This document shows positions 1 to 7,471 of a DNA stretch of 64,000 nucleotides, one piece after another (the first letter of the stretch is position 1; every line of letters starts with the position of its first letter). The position numbers were made by a program, and so were the translations under genes. The notes under the pieces were generated by a model. That model did no database searches. It saw only the letters and a program-made list of their open reading frames with translations, and was not told the DNA's origin. This stretch comes from Pseudomonadota bacterium (lineage in GTDB: Bacteria; Pseudomonadota; Alphaproteobacteria; Puniceispirillales; Marisalimonadaceae): assembly GCA_028382005.1 (NCBI GenBank), contig JAOESH010000005.1, positions 1-64,000 of the forward strand, given 5' to 3'.

Positions 1-2
1 CT

Positions 3-32
3 GATTAGAGACGTCGTGAGAATTCTCTAATC
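3..32. other. short inverted repeat at window edge
   Basis: An 8-bp perfect inverted repeat (gattagag at 3-10, ctctaatc at 25-32) lies downstream of the minus-strand gene that ends at 130. No T-tract follows it directly, so it is a possible hairpin rather than a convincing terminator. The window edge hides its context. Confidence 0.3.
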
Positions 33-129
33 AAATTAAGTTATACTTAATTCCTGCTTTGAATTTTTTAATAGATTTTTTTATTTTTTTTACTTTATTA
101 TTGTTTGAAATATTAGAACTAGTTTTTGA

Positions 130-2271
130 TCATTTTACTTGGCGATAAAAAAATACATAATTAGCTATCTTCCCGTTTTTCATTTTTTTTGAACCTACGT
201 TTACATAAGTAACTATACCATCTTTACTTGTTGAGACTTTTTTTTCATTTTCTAATTTTTTAATTTTATCAACTTTATTAAAATTACATTTAGTATCAGG
301 TGGAGCAATAGTTTTGTAGAAGTCTTCTTGCTCAGATATTTTATTAAAACTCGCCCACATCTTTGTTATTTCAAGAAGTTCTTTCATGTTCATAGAGCTA
401 ACACAAAAAAAAGTTTCTTTGATTTTTAAAGAGACATTTGTTTTTTTAGGAATATTTTTGGGAATGTTTTTAGATTTTTTTATTTTTTTAGGTTCACCAT
501 TAATATATTTATTTATTTCATTATTGGATTTGATTAGCTTTTTTATATTATTTAATGAGCTCTCTAGTTTAGCCTTGTCATTCGATTTGATCCCATTATC
601 AATTTGTTGTATAATGGGTATTAGTTTTTCTGAGACAGAGCTGTTCACTGATAAACTTATTGACAGAAGTTTCACTAGTTTTGCTTTATAAGAAGTAAAA
701 GTAGCTTTAATTTTTGAAATAGCTTCAGCTTCTATTTTTGCCTCTTCTGCTAATCTTCTAGCTTCCGCTTCCGCTTTTTGCTTAGCTAAATCTTGTTGTT
801 TCTGCTTTCTTTTTTCAATAAGTAATTTTCGATATTCATAAAAATCAGAAAACTCTCTCATCTTTTTTTCGAAGGTTTTAATAGCTTTGTTAAGAATTAT
901 TCCATTGTTTGAATTAAGAGCTTTTTTCAATTCCAATGCTGCCATAGAAATAGGAAGCATGTTTGGAGAAGTTAAATTATCTTGAATAAAAATTTGAGCG
1001 TCTTTAATATAAGATTTTCCTTTGGTTTCAAGTTTGGAAAATAGTTTTTTGTTTTGCTCAGCTTTTACTTTTCGTTCATTCTCGAGTTTTGCTTCTTGTT
1101 GTTTTTTTTCTATATCAGCAGCTTCCTTTAATCTTCGGACTTCATCTTCTTCAGCTTTTCTTTCAGCTTCCTCAACTTTAAGTATAGCTTCGGCTAAGCG
1201 TCTTTCTTCATCTTTACGAGTTTGCTCTGCTTTATCGGCTGCTAATTTAGCTTCTTTAGATTTACGTTCTTCTTCAGCTAGAAGCAGGGCATTTTCTTGA
1301 TTTTGTTTATCACGCTTGGCTTTTATTGCTGCTAGTCGAATTTCCATTTCTTTGCGCTTAGTTTCTATTAATTTTATAGCTTCATCATCTTTACGTTTAC
1401 GTTCTGCATCAGCTAAACGTTTTACATTTATTTCATTTCTTTTATTTTTTAATATTTCTAAACGACGAGTTTCTAATACAGCTTTTTTTTGTATAAGATA
1501 TGCCTCTGCAGATTTTTTTAACTTTAAAACAATAACATCATCTATAAGCCTAGTTTGTTTATAGTTATTATTTTTTAACCATTTATCAAAAGCAGTTAAA
1601 GATCTATTATCAAGTTTACCAGTTATTTTTCCCTGAAAAAGATCAAGTTTTTTTAGAGATTTTTGAACAGAAATAATCAATTTTTGTGTTTTTAAAACAG
1701 ATTCTTTTTTAATTTTTCTAGCTTTATCGTCTTTAAGTTTTTGTTCCTGTAACAATTTAGCTTCTTGTTGCTGTTTTTTTAAAACAGATTCTTTTTTAAT
1801 TTTTCTAGCTTTATCATCTTTGAGTTTTTGTTTGTCTATGAATTTAATTTTTTCTGGTAATAACTTTAAATTACAAAAACGTGCACCTTGTGTAGCCTTA
1901 ATACCTTTTTGTAAATAATTAGTTATATTTACATTTTTCTGACTACTTTTATCAAAATTAATGAACCCCTGTTTAGTTAATGACTTTCTATTTTCTAATA
2001 AAATTCTAGAATTAATTTGAAAATAGCCAGAAGATTGAGTTGCTCCTGTAAATGTTTGGATAAAGTATTTATTTCTTCTTTTACTAAAAAACTTTACTTC
2101 ACCATAGAAACCATCTGATGTTAATTTTATATCAAAGAATCTATAAAATCCTCTTTCTCCAGTTGCTACAACTTTTTTACATCTATATTCCATTTTTATA
2201 TTTTGAGACAAAGCTTTTGCACTAAAACTAAATGCAAAAATTACCATAATTATAAAATTTAATAATTTCAT
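130..2271 (-). CDS. exported Lys/Glu-rich coiled-coil protein with peptidoglycan-binding-like segment
   Basis: Not recognised as a named family; 713 aa. Residues 1-22 look like a Sec signal peptide. Residues 27-140 form a beta-rich N-terminal region with Cys31 and Cys133. An 18-residue segment (QKLKDDKARKIKKESVLK) occurs twice, at 148-165 and 177-194. Residues 198-250 fit a degenerate PG_binding_1 pattern (VQ..L..L..F.GKI.GKLD..S..AF..W). Residues about 255-545 are a highly charged, Lys/Glu/Ala-rich probable coiled coil of the TolA/periplasmic-linker kind. The C-terminus (about 620-713) is a small Cys-containing domain. By inference it is a periplasmic protein spanning towards peptidoglycan. 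It reads in the same direction as the lipoprotein at 2314-2676, 42 bp upstream. Confidence 0.7.
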   Translation of the reverse strand: MKLLNFIIMVIFAFSFSAKALSQNIKMEYRCKKVVATGERGFYRFFDIKLTSDGFYGEVKFFSKRRNKYFIQTFTGATQSSGYFQINSRILLENRKSLTKQGFINFDKSSQKNVNITNYLQKGIKATQGARFCNLKLLPEKIKFIDKQKLKDDKARKIKKESVLKKQQQEAKLLQEQKLKDDKARKIKKESVLKTQKLIISVQKSLKKLDLFQGKITGKLDNRSLTAFDKWLKNNNYKQTRLIDDVIVLKLKKSAEAYLIQKKAVLETRRLEILKNKRNEINVKRLADAERKRKDDEAIKLIETKRKEMEIRLAAIKAKRDKQNQENALLLAEEERKSKEAKLAADKAEQTRKDEERRLAEAILKVEEAERKAEEDEVRRLKEAADIEKKQQEAKLENERKVKAEQNKKLFSKLETKGKSYIKDAQIFIQDNLTSPNMLPISMAALELKKALNSNNGIILNKAIKTFEKKMREFSDFYEYRKLLIEKRKQKQQDLAKQKAEAEARRLAEEAKIEAEAISKIKATFTSYKAKLVKLLSISLSVNSSVSEKLIPIIQQIDNGIKSNDKAKLESSLNNIKKLIKSNNEINKYINGEPKKIKKSKNIPKNIPKKTNVSLKIKETFFCVSSMNMKELLEITKMWASFNKISEQEDFYKTIAPPDTKCNFNKVDKIKKLENEKKVSTSKDGIVTYVNVGSKKMKNGKIANYVFFYRQVK

Positions 2272-2313
2272 GCCATCTCTTTATTTTTTTTCAATTTGAT
2301 TAACTATTTACTT

Positions 2314-2676
2314 TTAATAAGCAATACAATTTTTTTGAACGGCTACTCTATCTAGAGCTTCATACTCACCTTTAAGTCTAGCGTATTCTGCTTCTTGCTC
2401 TTTGGTACCTCCAAGAAAAAACAATGCGGGCCAGAATAAAATTATTCCTGCTCCTGTTATCATTTTATCATTTTCATTATTTGTATCAATTTTACCAGTA
2501 AGAGCTTTAACTTTAGATGAAACCCTAACCATTTCACTTTTTAGTTGTGGGCAAGCATAATCTGCATATTGTAATGGAGAGACATAAGTTCCAACAATAT
2601 CTTTAGATGATTTAGCACAAGAATTTAAGAATATACAAATAAAAAAAATTGTTATTATTTTTTTAAAAACATGCAT
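2314..2676 (-). CDS. small lipoprotein of unknown function
   Basis: 120 aa. A basic N-terminus and hydrophobic stretch end in a lipobox (LNSC, Cys20), so it should be a lipidated envelope protein. A second hydrophobic Gly-rich segment (around residues 70-83, AGIILFWPALFFLGG) is followed by a charged helix (KEQEAEYARLKGEYEALDRVA) and a C-terminal Cys. This layout, a lipoprotein with a GxxLFWPALFFLGG-like hairpin followed by a coiled coil, recurs in proteobacterial proteins of unknown role. It may be co-transcribed with the coiled-coil gene downstream. It lies outside the likely attR at 2837. Confidence 0.65.
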   Translation of the reverse strand: MHVFKKIITIFFICIFLNSCAKSSKDIVGTYVSPLQYADYACPQLKSEMVRVSSKVKALTGKIDTNNENDKMITGAGIILFWPALFFLGGTKEQEAEYARLKGEYEALDRVAVQKNCIAY

Positions 2677-3067
2677 ACCTTTGCCTCACTTAATTTAACT
2701 TTCTTTATAATATTACCTTATTTTAAATTTAATAAAAGTAAACATATAAATGGTCTACCATTTGGTCTGCCATCAAAGCTCACATTATAAAATATGATAA
2801 CACATCAACTACTTAGGGTGACTGAATCACTTGAAATGGTGCGGCTGAAAAGCAGTTCCATGCTCTACTTATGCAAGGTGTCCTATCACAATCAAGCTAC
2901 AGCTTAAGATATGCTCTCCAGCCCATCAACTTGGGGATGCAAGCACGGTGGTCATTAAATCAAATGATTGTGCCGTTTTCCAAATTCCAAATTAATTACT
3001 ATAGCTTCTTAAACTATTTTAATGAATTCATTTCCTCTCTCAACTTATTGATTTCATATTCGTGCAT
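2677..3067. other. 391-bp non-coding stretch holding one end of the integrative element
   Basis: No convincing gene is present; the 66-codon open frame at 2871-3071 lacks a ribosome site and family features. A short tandem motif (tggtctaccatt / tggtctgccatc) lies around 2750-2772. The tRNA-Leu 3'-end copy lies at 2837-2852. Confidence 0.6.
2837..2852 (+). other. attR-like direct copy of the tRNA-Leu 3' end
   Basis: tggtgcggctgaaaag matches the tRNA-Leu 3' end at 7304-7319 (tggtgcggctgagaag) in the same orientation with one mismatch. This is the layout expected for the far attachment site of an element inserted into that tRNA gene, giving an element of about 4.5 kb (2837-7319). The next bases (cagttc, 2853-2858) also follow the core in the inverted copy at 6007-6028, as expected for an element arm. 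Confidence 0.6.
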
Positions 3068-3343
3068 TTAAATTGTCTTCTTGTTATTTTTTACTGTTGC
3101 ATATCCGTAAACCAATGCGGCTATTCCAATCGCAAAAATTCCAAAAGAGGCAGTTTCGTTATTCGGCTGCTCCATCAAAAATATGGAAAACAATATCATT
3201 CCAATTCCTACAAACAATATTACTTTGGGTTGAGGGGTAATCAAACTAAATTTTTTCTCACTTAAAACTGCAATTTCTTTTTCATAAGAGATTAATTTAT
3301 TCTGCAGTTCAGTCTTGATCTTGTCTTGAGAAGGTGTGCTCAT
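3068..3343 (-). CDS. small protein with two membrane segments
   Basis: 91 aa from the ATG at 3343 (MSTPSQDKIK...). The frame stays open upstream to 3400, but that part reads as non-coding and the internal ATG gives a standard soluble N-terminus. Residues 1-33 form a charged, probably coiled-coil helix. Two hydrophobic segments follow (about residues 41-58 and 67-84) with a short polar loop (MEQPNNET), then a Lys-rich tail. No family recognised. It lies within the integrative element as cargo. Confidence 0.45.
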   Translation of the reverse strand: MSTPSQDKIKTELQNKLISYEKEIAVLSEKKFSLITPQPKVILFVGIGMILFSIFLMEQPNNETASFGIFAIGIAALVYGYATVKNNKKTI

Positions 3344-3570
3344 AGCATATCCCAGAATACCTAATTTATGTCTAATAATGTTACAATTAAATGAATACAT
3401 ATAAATGAAGCAAAACCCCTGTACTCAGTAGCGACTTTTTAAGTGTGAAACATGTTGTGTGTATTGACAACACGAATGGAATACATATCCTATGCTATAG
3501 GTTGATTGTAATCAGTTATGTTGCATGCCAAGGGCATAGAACTTCAATCAGAGCGCAACATGTTCTGCTA

Positions 3571-3762
3571 TTACTTTTCCCTAGCAACACATGTCCAATT
3601 AAACCTACCCTTAACGTATCTTTCGCAACTCTTTGGGTTGGTATGACATTTTACAATTTTTCCATTATTGGTTTGAACGGCGCACCACTCTACTGCCGCA
3701 ACAGCAGGTACAGTTACAAAAATCAAAGAAAACGCAAACCCAGCAGATATTAAATGTTTCAT
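3571..3762 (-). CDS. small exported four-cysteine protein
   Basis: 63 aa. A clean signal peptide (residues 1-23, ending AVAAVE) precedes a mature part of about 40 residues with four Cys (27, 39, 46, 58), suggesting two disulfides in the periplasm or outside the cell. The ATG at 3762 is preceded by GGAG with a 6-nt gap, a good ribosome site that supports translation despite the short length. The mature peptide is basic. No family recognised; a small toxin, inhibitor or envelope peptide are all possible, none shown. Confidence 0.6.
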   Translation of the reverse strand: MKHLISAGFAFSLIFVTVPAVAAVEWCAVQTNNGKIVKCHTNPKSCERYVKGRFNWTCVAREK

Positions 3763-3849
3763 TCTTATGCTCCATTGTCTAAAGGATAGAATATTAATAA
3801 CATTATTATTTTTTTCATAAAAAATTCCTGTGTTTTATTTTAAGTATAT

Positions 3850-4164
3850 TTAACAAGAACGACCTCCCACCTGTCTTCCTACTCTTAACATATTTTCATA
3901 TTGAGCATTAGCAGATTTAAGCATATTGATAGCCGTTCCTGTTTGTTTCATCTTTATGAATCTTACACCATTATTAAACATCTTATTTGCATTAAGATAA
4001 AGGCTAGCAACGGTACTTCTATAAACTTGTGGAACAGATAAATAGCACCTTCCAGCAGAAGCTTTTAAACTGTCAGCCCTGTTTGCAACATCCATCAATT
4101 GATTAGCTTGAACGTTTGAAGAAAAAATAAAAATTAAAAAAGAAAAATAAGTTAAATATCTCAT
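3850..4164 (-). CDS. small exported protein, helical, unknown function
   Basis: 104 aa from the ATG at 4164, chosen because AGGAG lies 6 nt upstream and because it begins a good signal peptide (MRYLTYFSFLIFIFSSNVQA). The frame is open further upstream to 4323, but that part has no signal-like start. The mature part is helical, with Cys residues at the start (AGRCYLSVP) and at the very C-terminus (GGRSC) that could pair. It contains TPR-like wording (LYLNANKMFNNG, INMLKSANAQYENML). No family recognised; cargo of the element. Confidence 0.55.
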   Translation of the reverse strand: MRYLTYFSFLIFIFSSNVQANQLMDVANRADSLKASAGRCYLSVPQVYRSTVASLYLNANKMFNNGVRFIKMKQTGTAINMLKSANAQYENMLRVGRQVGGRSC

Positions 4165-4631
4165 AACAACTCCTAAGTACCTAAATATGGACTTATTTAT
4201 AATTAATTTGATAGTTGATGTAAAGGAACTATTTAAAATATCAAATAGATTATCAATATTAACAATGCTAAGACACAAACTTTTTGTGTCACACACCCAC
4301 TGTAACCACATCTCATGTACCATTGGCTCTGATTACATTAACCCTGCTGTATGACGCTGTTTGAAGCATTAAAATGGTTAACATCTATATGACCCCATCT
4401 GCTGCAGAGCCTATGTATAATATACGTATGGGGGGTATGTACGTTATATATACATAGGCTCTGCAGCAGATGGGGTTTTTGATATATTGTTAACCAATGA
4501 AGATAGTTTAGATTAGAATATTAAAATGAATTATTTCGTAAAAATTATATATTCATCTAAAGTTTATACAGGACAACTATTAGTTTTAAGATTATGAATA
4601 GATTTAAATTGCTGAACAATTTTTCAATTAT
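4165..4631. other. 467-bp non-coding stretch with a long palindrome
   Basis: No gene is supported here. The stretch holds the 28-bp perfect inverted repeat at 4392-4476 and otherwise AT-rich sequence. Confidence 0.55.
4392..4476. repeat. 28-bp perfect inverted repeat with G6-containing loop
   Basis: Arms at 4392-4419 and 4449-4476 are perfect reverse complements; the 29-nt loop contains tacgta, six G and tatgtac. Similarity continues imperfectly outward: ggttaaca at about 4376-4383 is mirrored by tgttaacc at about 4488-4496. A T5 run (4476-4480) follows the right arm, so it could end plus-strand transcripts, but the arms are far longer than a normal terminator. A diverged relative lies at 5687-5726. 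It could be a miniature element, a recombination site or a structured RNA. Confidence 0.7.
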
Positions 4632-5552
4632 CTATCTTATGTATAAGCTAACTATAGATTTGTTTTTTAAATCGAATTGACAAGTAACACTACTCTTTTT
4701 CATAGCACCAAAACCATTTTGAAATTTTACTCTGTTATCTTGAATCTTTATAACACCAGTTTTAACATAATTATTTCCAACAAAATATGTACCAAAGGTT
4801 ACCCAATTCCAATCTGGTTTACCGAATTTTGCTCTAGAATTAGCTTCAACTTGACAATAAGCTTTTGCCTTACTTATACCAGAGTAATGATTTATTAACA
4901 TTCCATTATCAACACATTTTTTCCAATCATTTTTACAAAGTTTTATTTTTGAATTATAATCTCTAAATTGAGCAATCGTCATTTTCATCTTTGCTGCTTC
5001 TTTTTTTTCTTTTTCTAATTTAGCATTTTTTATTTCTTTTAGTTTTTTAGTGTCTATTTTTACATTTGTGACTAATCCCCTTACGTCATGATTCATCATA
5101 TGATATTCAATAAAATAACCACTTACATCAAAACTAGAAACGCTTAATTCCTCTTGTGACAATTTTTTAATTGTCGATCCAATAGTTACTGCTGTTGTTT
5201 TTGTCTTCTTGTCATATACAACATTAGACAAAGACATGTCTGCTCCATGTTTTTGAACTCCATTAAAAAAAACCTTACCGTTTATGGGAAATTTGCCATT
5301 GCCATTTTTTAATTTTTTAACTATTATATGAGTAGATTCTCCTTCACATCCACTTCCACATTCTTTAAAATTTCCATTGCCTACCTCAACAGACTTCTTA
5401 AACTCTTCATTAAGTTTTCGAATCTCATTTTTGTCTTTAGCATTGCTCATTTTCTTATAAATATCTTCTGGACTATCTCCACAACCAGATAAAATAACAA
5501 TTGGAAATAATACTGTAATAATAAGCTTTAATTTAAAAATAATAAGTTTCAT
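4632..5552 (-). CDS. lipoprotein with coiled coil and C-terminal Cys domain
   Basis: 306 aa. The lipobox is LSGC (Cys24) after a hydrophobic stretch. Residues about 28-55 are a charged helix. Residues 60-165 include a segment rich in G, N and K around paired Cys (CGSGCEG). A Lys-rich helix (about 165-205) leads to a C-terminal domain (about 205-306) with Cys pairs and the run VKFQNGFGAMKKSSVTCQFD. That pattern (FQNGFGA...C.FD) is shared with small uncharacterised proteobacterial exported domains. No function can be assigned. It is the largest cargo gene of the element. Confidence 0.6.
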   Translation of the reverse strand: MKLIIFKLKLIITVLFPIVILSGCGDSPEDIYKKMSNAKDKNEIRKLNEEFKKSVEVGNGNFKECGSGCEGESTHIIVKKLKNGNGKFPINGKVFFNGVQKHGADMSLSNVVYDKKTKTTAVTIGSTIKKLSQEELSVSSFDVSGYFIEYHMMNHDVRGLVTNVKIDTKKLKEIKNAKLEKEKKEAAKMKMTIAQFRDYNSKIKLCKNDWKKCVDNGMLINHYSGISKAKAYCQVEANSRAKFGKPDWNWVTFGTYFVGNNYVKTGVIKIQDNRVKFQNGFGAMKKSSVTCQFDLKNKSIVSLYIR

Positions 5553-6012
5553 AAGACACCCGTAAAGAAATTAAGTTTATACTTATAGACTTAATTTAAA
5601 AAGTTTTCTGTAAATGTAAAGAATTTTTAATATAATATGTTATTTACAAGGATTATATTAATTTAATATGATATTCTATTCGTATTTGCTGCAGACTCTA
5701 TATATATAAAGTACATACTCCCCCCAGTGTCCTTGCATGGGTAGGGTCATTTAAGTGATACATATAACTAGAACACCTAAATGAATACATATTAATATGA
5801 ACACATTAACTGAATAATGAACAAGGTAGTATGTAGTTCAGTATATTTATATGTGTATACATTTGTAGGCTCTTTCCATTACCAGAAGATTTCTTAACTG
5901 TGAAAGAAACTGTGAAAGAAAATGTGCCTGTTGACACGGATTCAGGAATACATAAACTGAGGCTATTGCTAAAGTTCAGTTGCAAATGGTGCATCTTGTA
6001 TGAATAGAACTG
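5553..6012. other. 460-bp non-coding stretch inside the element
   Basis: No convincing gene; the 62-codon minus frame at 5806-5994 is Ser/Thr-rich with no ribosome site. It contains the diverged palindrome relative at 5687-5726 and a short internal tandem (ctgtgaaagaaa repeated, about 5897-5922). Confidence 0.5.
5687..5726. repeat. diverged relative of the 4392-4476 palindrome
   Basis: tgctgcaga then ctctatatata resembles the left arm at 4400-4419. It is followed by agtacatactcccccc, which matches the reverse complement of the palindrome's loop (ggggggtatgtacgt). Arm and loop therefore appear joined with the loop inverted. Confidence 0.4.
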
Positions 6013-6092
6013 CTTCTCAGCCGCACCATTATCTCATGCTAACCAATTGAACTGTAAGCATTTTATGTGTAACAGGCAACTGGTGTGAAAGA
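6013..6092. repeat. left copy of 80-bp perfect inverted repeat; attP-like junction
   Basis: The 80 bases are the exact reverse complement of 7240-7319. They comprise the 16-nt tRNA-Leu core (6013-6028) plus the 64-bp arm that flanks the core next to the tRNA. On the other side of the core, gaactg (6007-6012) matches the arm adjoining the attR-like copy at 2853-2858. Right arm, core and left arm are thus joined as in the attP of a circularised element, in inverted orientation. It ends 5 bp before the integrase stop codon. Confidence 0.8.
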
Positions 6093-6097
6093 CTTCA

Positions 6098-7237
6098 CTA
6101 AATCTTATTCATCCATTTACTAATAACTTCTAAAGGAAAGCCTTGACCATAAGATTGTCCTACTCCTGCAGTTATCCAACCACCAATCTTATCTATTATA
6201 TCACTTGGACATTCAACGGCTCTTAAACGGTCACGCATACTATGTCTAAAACCATGAATTACATAACTGTCTGACAGTTTCTCTTTCATCCATTTGTTAA
6301 GAGCAGCACTTGCACTATTTGCATTGCAGATACTCACGGAAGTATATCTAGGAAAGGCATATATACTATCATTGTTATGCTCTAAGATTCTCTCACAAGC
6401 CCAGAGTGATGCTCCTACAAGTGGTATACATCTCTGACTTCCTTTAGTCTTTAGACGTCTCCAAGGATGAGGAATGAGTCTTATATGAGGTATCTCACAA
6501 TTAAGGTTTATATCAGATTTAAGTAAACCTACCCCCTCACCTAATCTCATTCCAGTATCACTAAGTAATGCAATTAACCATCTTAAATCATCATCATATT
6601 CTCTACATAACTTATGCACTAATTTGATTTTATCTATAGGTAAAGGTTTACGGATATTAACAATATTATCATTTGGAAAGTAAGTCCTAGCAAATCCATT
6701 TGAACAATCTAGTCCATATTCACTAATAGCTATATTGATTATAGACCTAATAGATGAAAATACTCTCTTAACAGTATTTACACTCATCCCTTCTTCTAAT
6801 AACCAATCACGAAACTTCCCACCATCAGATGATGAATATGATTTTAATGACTTATTCCCTAAAACTTTAATCACATATCTAATGTTTCTCTTAGCAGTTC
6901 TAAAAAATACTTTATCTTTTCCAACACCCTTTAGTCTTAGATACAAATCTAGAGCATCAGAAATCTTGGGAGTATCATCATTAATAGCACCATCTAGTTT
7001 AATCTTATCTCCTGCAGGTACATTCATATCCTTCAAACGCATACCAAACCAATAGTCATCTAATCTTTGAGTAATAGATTTAGAATATCTAATTGCAGTT
7101 GAATCAGATTTAGTTTTCAAACTAAAACATAGCCTTTGAACTGAATAATGATGGGTTAAGTCAGAAGGTATATGACGAACATAATAAAACTTACTATCAC
7201 GTTTCATCACATGATTTGTTACACATTTATTTCTCAT
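6098..7237 (-). CDS. tyrosine recombinase / integrase
   Basis: 379 aa, site-specific recombinase of the phage-integrase family. The catalytic set is intact: Arg231 (TGMRLGE), Lys265 (KTKGS), His328 and Arg331 (HGFRHS), Trp354 (GGW) and the nucleophile Tyr363 (GQSYG). Residues about 90-180 form the core-binding SAM-like domain (LDLYLRLKG...VKRVFSSIRSI); the N-terminus resembles the arm/zinc-free domain of alphaproteobacterial island integrases. The gene lies 66 bp downstream of tRNA-Leu in the same direction, so read-through from the tRNA transcript could drive it. The whole ORF is framed by the 80-bp inverted repeat, 2 bp before the start and 5 bp after the stop; its purine-rich ribosome site (gaaag) lies within the repeat. 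Confidence 0.95.
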   Translation of the reverse strand: MRNKCVTNHVMKRDSKFYYVRHIPSDLTHHYSVQRLCFSLKTKSDSTAIRYSKSITQRLDDYWFGMRLKDMNVPAGDKIKLDGAINDDTPKISDALDLYLRLKGVGKDKVFFRTAKRNIRYVIKVLGNKSLKSYSSSDGGKFRDWLLEEGMSVNTVKRVFSSIRSIINIAISEYGLDCSNGFARTYFPNDNIVNIRKPLPIDKIKLVHKLCREYDDDLRWLIALLSDTGMRLGEGVGLLKSDINLNCEIPHIRLIPHPWRRLKTKGSQRCIPLVGASLWACERILEHNNDSIYAFPRYTSVSICNANSASAALNKWMKEKLSDSYVIHGFRHSMRDRLRAVECPSDIIDKIGGWITAGVGQSYGQGFPLEVISKWMNKI

Positions 7238-7239
7238 TT

Positions 7240-7319
7240 TCTTTCACACCAGTTGCCTGTTACACATAAAATGCTTACAGTTCAATTGGTTAGCATGAGA
7301 TAATGGTGCGGCTGAGAAG
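7240..7319. repeat. right copy of 80-bp perfect inverted repeat (attL)
   Basis: Includes the last 16 nt of tRNA-Leu (7304-7319) and the element-side arm 7240-7303. It is the exact reverse complement of 6013-6092. This is the tRNA-proximal attachment junction. Confidence 0.85.
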
Positions 7320-7390
7320 ACTCGAACTTCCACGGGTTTTATCCCACAGCGACCTCAACGCTGCGCGTCTACCAGTTCCGCCACAACCGC
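7304..7390 (-). tRNA. tRNA-Leu(GAG)
   Basis: 87 nt with CCA encoded. The acceptor GCGGTTG pairs with CAGCCGC (G-U tolerated). The anticodon stem CAGCG/CGCTG holds loop TTGAGGT (anticodon GAG). A long class II variable arm is present, as expected for Leu. Its 3' end is the attachment site of the integrative element and stays intact after insertion. Confidence 0.95.
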
Positions 7391-7471
7391 ATTTAAAAAA
7401 GATCTTCTTTGCGATAACAAAACGATATGCATAATGCAAGATAAATAATATAATAAATAACCTATTATTTA

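Larger units (their letters stand above)
2837..7319. mobile_element. small integrative element in tRNA-Leu(GAG)
   Basis: It is bounded by direct copies of the tRNA-Leu 3' end (2837-2852 with one mismatch, and 7304-7319). It carries a tyrosine recombinase next to the tRNA, as is usual for tRNA-targeting islands. Cargo is a two-TM protein, two small exported proteins and a lipoprotein; there are no phage structural, conjugation, replication or restriction genes. Gene-poor spacers, a 28-bp palindrome and a diverged relative of it lie inside. The inverted attP-like junction at 6005-6092 suggests rearrangement or a second nested insertion. Boundaries are inferred from repeats only. Confidence 0.6.

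Noticed and set aside
2871..3265. two short plus-strand frames (2871-3071, 3062-3265)
   Set aside because: No ribosome site or recognisable protein features; the second is antisense to the two-TM protein at 3068-3343.
3445..3753. 102-codon plus-strand frame
   Set aside because: It covers the minus-strand four-Cys exported protein, which has a good ribosome site and signal peptide; the plus frame has neither.
5806..5994. 62-codon minus-strand open frame with a short tandem (TVSFTV)
   Set aside because: No ribosome site, low-complexity Ser/Thr content, no hydrophobic or domain signal; it reads as spacer within the element.
130..7319. possible defence island
   Set aside because: Apart from the integrase, no nuclease, methyltransferase, helicase, ATPase, reverse transcriptase or toxin-antitoxin pair is recognisable in these genes.
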